From Perca fluviatilis (Eukaryota; Chordata; Actinopteri; Perciformes; Percidae): 64,000 bases of DNA. Location of the stretch: positions 14,846,937-14,910,936 of the forward strand of contig NC_053118.1 of the NCBI RefSeq assembly GCF_010015445.1, read 5' to 3'. Positions 1 to 64,000 of this stretch are shown piece by piece. Numbering within the stretch: the first letter of the stretch is position 1; each line of letters begins with the position of its first letter. Below the pieces are notes generated by a model that ran no database searches, was not told the origin of the DNA, and saw only the letters and a program-made list of their open reading frames with translations. The position numbers and the translations under genes are program-made.

Positions 1-2172
1 TTCTCCAACCATGCCAGCTTGAGCATCTGTCCTGAGGTAATGTCTTGAGATGGATTAAAGTGTGCTCAGTGACATGGTCGCTCACAGAGAGTGTTTTCAT
101 CATGTGCAAACTGCAGAGTGAGTGACTGTGCAGAGGTAATTTCTTCCTGTCTTTTTAATCCCCAATGCAGAAACACATTTTTGGACTGCGTAGTAAACAA
201 AAAAATTCTTCTCTTCTGCATCTGTCTTGTTAGTTTGGGGAGAAGTGTTACTAACAGTTAAGGTGCTCACGCTCCAACATAACCAGGAGACTCAAGGATT
301 TACTTTTGTCTCTAACATTGAGTTTGTAAAATATCAGACATGTTACAGGCATTTTGTATTACCAAATTAATAAAACTCAATAATTACCTGGATTGAGTTA
401 TTGCTGTAGAAATCCTATTAACGGGATCAGTGGTATTTATGGAAAAGGAAATTGGTGCAAGAGATTTAATGATGAGATGGGTAGTTTTTCATGTTATGTA
501 ATTGAAGCATGCAGTTTGTTTCTGTGCTTTGTTCAAGTAGATGTGTTGTATGTTTTAAGCAGCTACATGTGAGATGAGAAGAACATTTGAATATCTGGGT
601 AAACCAAATCAGGCCTTAAATATCCACACATTAGTTAGGTCATTTAATTAGCACTTAAAGTATTTTTGAATGAAATATTAATAGACAAACATAATCATCC
701 TGAATTTAATATCTAACCACACTCAAACTGATGTCTACCATGTCAAGTCTAATGAATGCGTTCACAATAAGAGTGCAGCCCATTAAACCCAATGACACTA
801 TATGTCTATGGAGGGTCTCACTGGCTTCAAGAAACTACATTTCGTGTTGATGGGAAGTGAAATCCAATATTGTGCCTCCACCCTGCAAGATAGCTTTTGC
901 TTTAGCTCTTTTCATTTGTGGCTGGACAGAGAAATGGACCACTCTGTCTCAGCATTCTAATTTCCTGTAATGTACTGTTGGAATTAGATATTTTTAATTT
1001 GGAAAATTGCTGAGCATGGTATGAATGGTTCTTTTTTCTCAGAATTTTATTAGCCAAATGGCATCGCAGAAGCAAGCTTTGGATGTGAATGAGTATTACA
1101 GGAAATGTAGTATTGTACATGGCAAGGAAGCATTCTAAATTGGTCTCTCTGCCAATAAATTGGTTTGAACTTTCCAAAAAAAAGGCGTTTTTATTGCACA
1201 CATAAATGTCTTTTGGTTTCTTGCTTGAAAAGATTTGAACGAAAAATTCTACAAAACTCAACTGAGAAGTCCGTCGAAATGCATTTTGCATGTGAATTTT
1301 TCTCATCCAGATAAGCATGAACTTGAAGTTATTGTACTATACATCACAACAGGGAGGTTGTGAGAAAGAGGTGAAAGTCTGCTTCTAGGCATTTGTCTCT
1401 CTCTCATTATCGCCTCTCAATCCTGACTCCGGCTGACTGTTATTAACTGGTTATTTAGAAGCTGACACTGCAGCTGCCTCCCTCTATCTCACACATGCAT
1501 CAAACAAACACACAAATGCACTCACACACACATCAAACACACCATACACCATATGGTGCTTTCAAGTAAGCATGTGTTACATGCAGACAACACACAACCA
1601 GAAGTCTCATGGCTATCTATTGAGAGGCCCAATTAGAGATATCTACGCTCTCCCTCCCACCCTCTCCTGAAAAGCTTTCATTTTTATTAATATCCTGGTG
1701 TAAGGAGGAAGTGAAGGTGTCTGGGCCCGTGAGCTTCAGGGACAAACCAGCTGATGGATAATTAAAAGTTATACTGCCACAAGTAATTTAATACTGATCA
1801 AAGCAAACACAAGAGGCACACATCCATGCACATGTACATTACTGTACACACTTACACAAACGCACACAGAAAATGTTTCTGAGCAGCTGTATCTGCAAAG
1901 TTTGTTTGCTGACAACAGGGTACACCTGCCCTTTGTCAGTATGGCCTACTCATACATTTTCAAAGACATCTGCTTAAATTAGTGACAAATGTGTGATAAG
2001 CTATTGTCTTCCTGAGGTGGTTTAGGGTGGATTCAGCTGAATAATCGGCACATTGTTTCCCCACTGTACATGTGCTTTTGATACTTATGCATGTGTATAG
2101 GTATTTTGTGATGCTGACTTTGTGCTCTTTATCTTTTTGGCCTTCGGTCTCTCTGTCTTTTTTGTTTTTCAG
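1..2172 (+). other. dnah5: dnah5 intron, left part
   Basis: This stretch ends at the acceptor of the first visible exon, so it is intronic. CA-rich runs occur near 1497-1550 and 1800-1870. I see no exon, RNA gene or clear repeat end. Confidence 0.75.
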
Positions 2173-25903
<23,731 letters not shown>

Positions 25904-26591
25904 GGCCTCATGTTAAGAAACACTGAAACACATCTTGTAGGAGGTTAGACATTATTAACTTCCCATCAGTCACATGCCCAATGTCCTAGAGTCTGCAGGA
26001 TAAACAGCTGTTATCATGGCTACCACTATGTTTTTTTTTAGATTCAGCAATCTACTTACTTGTTTTTCTTCCACCAAGTGGGAGATTGTCACATGTGGGG
26101 CACCAGTGGTAAAACAAGCACTTCCTGATAATGGGAAAAAGCCTGTTGAAACATCAGTCACTCCTGTCTTGTTAATATGCTGGGAGCTATTCATTTTGAA
26201 AGAAGCTGGCATGCAAATAATACCACTCAGTAGAACTGAAATACATAGAAATTTTAATTAAGTTTTTAGAAAAAACAATGGCATCATCAAAACAACAAAA
26301 TACTTTTTCTGTAGTATTTTGTTTTGTTACAAAACCACCATACCATATGCACTCTAAAAGCTACACTGTTCACACATCAGGCTCGGGTTTCCCAAATTAA
26401 AAGCATCACACTAAAATCATCTTCATCCCTTAGTCGTCCTGTAGTGTTACTCTAACCTGATTTATAAATCTGTAAGGCTCAGATCTGATCCCAGCAGCCT
26501 TGTCTGATCAGCTACAAACAGGCATCTGACCTATGCCATAAAGACTTTAAAATATTTAAGTGTTGTGTAAACAGTCAATGAAGACAACTTG

Positions 26592-26597
26592 ATTAAA
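26592..26597 (+). terminator. candidate dnah5 poly(A) signal ATTAAA
   Basis: ATTAAA lies 689 nt after the dnah5 stop codon. It is the clearest variant poly(A) signal I see before the convergent adcy2 3' end. No canonical AATAAA was found on this strand in the interval, so this is only a candidate. Confidence 0.25.
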
Positions 26598-26971
26598 GTG
26601 TATAGACAGTTTTGGGAAACTTGGCCCAGCATGAATATCACAATATATTCATAGATTTCTTTTTTTTTTTAATGCTTTTCCTTTTATGGACCACCTGTAA
26701 AATACATCCAAGACTTCGTGCTCCTAACAAGGTTTATGGAGTTATGTACACATATGTGTGTAATGCAGTTTTCCCTTTTTGCCTTGCATGGCATTTGCCA
26801 TTTGCTTTCATTTTAACATCAGATCTTCCATCTGTGGCCTTTTTAATCACTTTATACAAAAAAGAAATTGGTTTGAGTTGGGGTCATGCAAATCTTTAAT
26901 ATTCACTCTGAAATTCTTGTCTTTTTGGATGCACTTCAAGAGGCCTTGATGTGAAAATTGTAGCCACGTTC

Positions 26972-26977
26972 TTTATT
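26972..26977 (-). terminator. candidate adcy2 poly(A) signal AATAAA
   Basis: TTTATT on the plus strand reads AATAAA on the minus strand, about 840 nt after the adcy2 stop codon. If used, it gives a 3' UTR that contains the inverted-repeat element at 27070-27445. Longer or shorter ends are possible. Confidence 0.35.
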
Positions 26978-27069
26978 TCTCTTCTTTTTGTTTGTCCAAA
27001 ATGTAGCATGTCCTTTAAGTGAACGGATTATAGATTCTGTTTTTGATGCGACTGCCACAAGCCTCCTAC

Positions 27070-27445
27070 CCTGGAAATCCAGAGTTCTCGCAAGAGGACA
27101 ATTTGAATTTGCTCAGCGAGTCACTCTGGCATTGAGTAATGATGCTCATTAACTATGCCCCTGTAGCCGAGCTGCACCAATCACATCGGTGTATCTGATA
27201 TAGGCGGGCCAGAAATGAGCTAAACAGATGACGACAGTTTAATCTACCAGTTAGCTCCGCTGGTAGCTAAGCGTATGGGGCTCTGGATACGTCACCCCAT
27301 GTATTGTTGTGATTGGTCGTAGTGTTATCCAATTGCGTGCAGTGACATTTTCAAATGCATGCTTGGTGCCGCCCCTCGAGTTGGGCCATTTTCATTACTC
27401 AATGCCAGACCCTTAATCTTTTGGATATGGGTCTGGATTTCCAGG
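27070..27445. mobile_element. inverted-repeat MITE between the convergent genes
   Basis: CCTGGAAATCCAGA (27070-27083) pairs exactly with TCTGGATTTCCAGG (27432-27445). A second inverted pair lies inside: TCTGGCATTGAGTAATGA near 27125 and TCATTACTCAATGCCAGA near 27393. The flanks CCTCCTAC and CTGCTTAC agree at 5 of 8 bases, so the target duplication is decayed. If adcy2 ends near 26972, this element lies in its 3' UTR. Confidence 0.85.
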
Positions 27446-27814
27446 CTGCTTACCAGAACTGAGTCAGAATATTAATTTAGACCATTTCAGATGCTTCTCT
27501 CTGACTGAACTTGTACACACTAGATCTGACTGGCTTGTACCACTGTGGCTTTTCTTGATCTATATCTCCAATATATTTCAGGGGTTATTGCCTAATTGCT
27601 GTACATGCTACACTTACATACTGTACAGTAAGTGACTAAATGTATACTACAGCTGTGGAAAAGGTAACTTGCAAATATTAAAATCAGATTTATATCCTCC
27701 TTGCAGCACAGACCTGATTCATTTTTGTTACAACAGCATTGAGAAGATCAAATCTTCGTCTGTAATGAACATCTGTTCTTGTCTGTGTAAAATCCAGCAT
27801 AGTCTGAACCAGTC

Positions 27815-61687
<33,873 letters not shown>

Positions 61688-62966
61688 CTAATGTCAGTAA
61701 CACAAAGACAGAATAATTAGTAGTAGAGGGATGGTCAGGAAAATCAAGATTAAATAAGCAGATTATTACATTTGTTTGTCCTTCAGAGTATTTTTTCACA
61801 GGGATTCATTGCTTCATCGCCCCAAAGAATCACTCACTGAAGAAGCTTTCACATCCAAAGATAGGATGTAATCTAAGAATAATCACCAGGGACCTTGGCT
61901 TGTCACTAAAACAGTTTTACATTTTCTGCAAGTTGATATTTAATTGAATTCAGTCCTAATTTAATTAAGAAGCATCAACGTTTGACGACAGGAGAAGAGA
62001 AAAAGCTGTCAGCATTTTGTCGCAGGTATCCAGAAAAGCTCCAAGTGCTAAGTGAAGGTTAATTGGGCACTACACTGTGTCAGGTTGACGTCCTGTAATT
62101 CAAATTAATGATCAATTAAAAAAATGTTTTACAGTGCGTATTATTTTATTGACAGTCACCAGAAGACAGACTCAACTGTTATTCACTTCACAACCTTTCT
62201 TTTATTTAGTGGTAGCTTAATCATCTCTCTCCATTTCTCTCTGAAGCTACTGTGGGTATTACTCTAATCCAACCTGCCCAGTAGTTAGCAAATAAAACTC
62301 TGATTAGGGTTAGAAGTTCAAGATTTGAGAAAACACTTAATTAAGCCAAAGTCACCGCCAACTCTTACAAGTCTCTCTGCACCATTGATCATCTCCCTGC
62401 ACCACTGCTGAGGCTCAGAGGGTTCTACATGAAGGGAAGTTCCATGGTGGCTGCTAACAAACGCTGCCAGGGCTTTGGGTTTATGATGAATTCCCATAGT
62501 CCCCCTTGGACCACTCACACACCGAAAATGTATGCACTCACTGTACTGCAGGGCACTTTGGATAAAAGCATGCAGCAAACGGCATATATTATGAGCACCA
62601 GAGAAAAATGGATCTCTGCACATCTGTCGCAGGCAGCAGTAGCACTCCAGGGCTACTGCAAAGCGCTCTACCCGAGGCATTTTCAGCTTCACTCGTGGCA
62701 GTTATAACAACGAAAGCTGGATTCACCAACAGGATAACCAGCTCCACCCCAAGCATGGGCTTTCACAACAACAGCTGCATTCACCCTCATCTGACTGAAC
62801 CCAAAAGCTACAACTGCAGCAGCTGTAGTAAAAAGCTAACTACATCCCAGGCTGCACAGCAGTAAGCTTTAATCAACACTTTGCTAATTTCTCACAGGAA
62901 GCCATTCTGCTCGTAAGCAGCACCACCACCTGCGTTCACCTGAGTTAATGGTAATAACCTTGAAAG
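61688..62966 (-). other. adcy2: adcy2 intron, right part, nothing recognised
   Basis: The next upstream adcy2 exon (first membrane cluster) lies beyond the window. Open frames at 62318-62865 resemble nothing known and are probably random. Confidence 0.6.
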
Positions 62967-62993
62967 ATTATTATTATTATTATTATTATTATT
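62967..62993. repeat. (ATT)n microsatellite
   Basis: About nine ATT units stand directly left of the tandem-repeat element that follows. Confidence 0.95.
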
Positions 62994-64000
62994 AGGGCCC
63001 AAGCGCCGACAGCGGCGAAGGCCCTATTGAAACTGAAGGAATTATTCTTTCTTTCTATTCTTTTTCCCATCAAATGAATTGGCTTTTTGAGGGGCTTAAC
63101 ATATTCTAAAACTCACCAAATTTGCCGGTCGCATCAAGTCTGGTGAAAATGTATGTATTTTAAGGGTTTCCGAAATAGGCGCACAAAAATGGCTCAGTAG
63201 CGCCCCCTAGAAAGTTAAACAAATTGAGCCCCTGCAGTGCGTTTAACGTAGACTCAGGAAACTTGGTACACATATGCAACATGTCAAGATGTACAAAAAA
63301 CTTCATTAGAGCCATACCCTAAACCCAACAGGAAGTCCGCCATTTTGATTTCAAAGTTCGAAATTAGTGCGATTTCGGCCATTTCCACGTCGTACTTTAA
63401 CGAACTCCTCCTAGAGATTTCATCCGATCAACTTCAAACTCGGTCTGTGCCATCTTAAGATGTTAAAGATGAAAAGTTGTTAAAAGAAAAACCTGGCCTT
63501 GGCGGGTCGGTCATTTTGTGTGTTTCGCCGCCGAAACAGGAAGTGGGTATAACTCGAGTGTACATTGTCCAACTGGCTCGAAACTTTTCAGGATTCATAA
63601 GAGTCCAACCCTGAGGACAAATAAAGGCCGATATTTACTTAAAGTCATAGCGCACCCTAGTGGCAACAGGAAGTAGGCCTAAAAGTCAAGGTGGTATACT
63701 TTAACAAATCTCTTAGAGATTTCATCCAATGGACTTCAAACTTGGTCTGTACCATCCCAACACCTTAAAGATAAAACGTTATTAAAAGAAAAACTTTTCG
63801 TCAGAAGGTGTGGGCGTGGCGTGGCGGCCATTTTGAGTGTTTAGCGATGAACAAAAGAGTTGTTGTAACTTCAGTGTACGTTGTCGTATCTGCCCAAAAT
63901 TTCTCATGATTGACAAGGGTCCAGGCCTAAGGACACCTACAGGCCAAAATTGACTTTTGGTCATAGCGCCCCCCGCTGGCAACAGGAAATGCGCCTTATA
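62992..64000 (-). mobile_element. repeat element with terminal hairpin and ~300-bp tandem units (runs off window)
   Basis: The left edge folds into a hairpin: CGCCG (63004-63008) pairs with CGGCG (63013-63017), enclosed by AGGGCC and GGCCCT. On the minus strand the hairpin is followed by CTTGGGCC and then CTAA-T, which fits a Helitron 3' terminus (hairpin, CTRR, host T). Inside, a unit of about 302 bp recurs: AGAGATTTCATCC at 63413 and 63715, with matching sequence after each. A CTCF-like motif occurs once per unit (63650-63663, 63966-63979). The element continues to the right. Helitron assignment is an inference. Confidence 0.6.

Larger units (their letters stand above)
25904..27061. other. 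dnah5 3' UTR and intergenic DNA
   Basis: The region between the convergent stop codons starts here. It is AT-rich with T runs (26653-26662) and carries the candidate poly(A) signals. No gene is recognised. Confidence 0.6.

Noticed and set aside
902..1318. 138-codon minus-strand open frame
   Set aside because: No recognisable domain, antisense in an intron, composition like the surrounding AT-rich DNA.
62318..62692. 124-codon minus-strand open frame on the adcy2 strand
   Set aside because: It does not resemble the adenylyl cyclase N-terminus or membrane cluster, and no exon-like splice sites fit. The missing adcy2 5' exons must be further right.

Overview
The window is vertebrate nuclear DNA, almost certainly from a ray-finned (teleost) fish. 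The reasons are GT-AG (and a few GC-AG) introns of 80 bp to about 7.5 kb, long GT and AT microsatellites, and many nested fish-type DNA transposons, MITEs and degraded LINEs. It holds the 3' parts of two convergent genes and no complete gene. The species cannot be named from this sequence.

Plus strand, 2173-25903: the last 16 exons of an axonemal outer-arm dynein heavy chain, dnah5 (948 codons plus stop, of about 4600 in the family). All 16 exons join in frame. They cover AAA5, AAA6 and the C-terminal domain. The tail, linker, AAA1-4 and the stalk lie to the left of the window. The neighbour supports dnah5 over its paralogue dnah8, because DNAH5 and ADCY2 both lie on human 5p.

Minus strand, 61687-27815: the last 21 exons of the Gbeta-gamma-stimulated, membrane-bound adenylyl cyclase adcy2 (857 codons plus stop, of about 1090). 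They cover the C1 catalytic half, the second six-helix membrane cluster and the C2 catalytic half. The N-terminus and the first membrane cluster lie to the right. All 21 exons join in frame, and the metal-, adenine- and phosphate-contacting residues are present. The two stop codons face each other 1.9 kb apart.

The rest is intronic or intergenic and rich in mobile DNA. Seven insertions have perfect 8-bp target duplications: six DNA elements of hAT-like size and one outer element that itself hosts two others. There are also TTAA-flanked MITEs, two Tc1-type elements with TA flanks, a hAT transposase fossil with a TTF zinc finger, a tRNA-derived SINE, and two LINE copies plus a LINE 3' fragment. 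Two nests can be unpicked from the sequence alone: LINE > MITE > Tc1 (about 40.5-43.4 kb), and a GGTAACAC element carrying two other insertions (37.1-39.4 kb). The right edge holds a repeat with a roughly 300-bp tandem unit and a Helitron-like terminal hairpin.

I saw no CRISPR array, operon, rRNA or intact tRNA gene, and no evidence for a wholly new biological system. The most useful leads are splice-site oddities (three GC-AG introns, a (TG)34 tract in place of a pyrimidine tract, a MITE end 19 nt from an exon), a divergent Gbeta-gamma contact region in adcy2, repeat-borne CTCF-like motifs, and an E-box/CRE pair.
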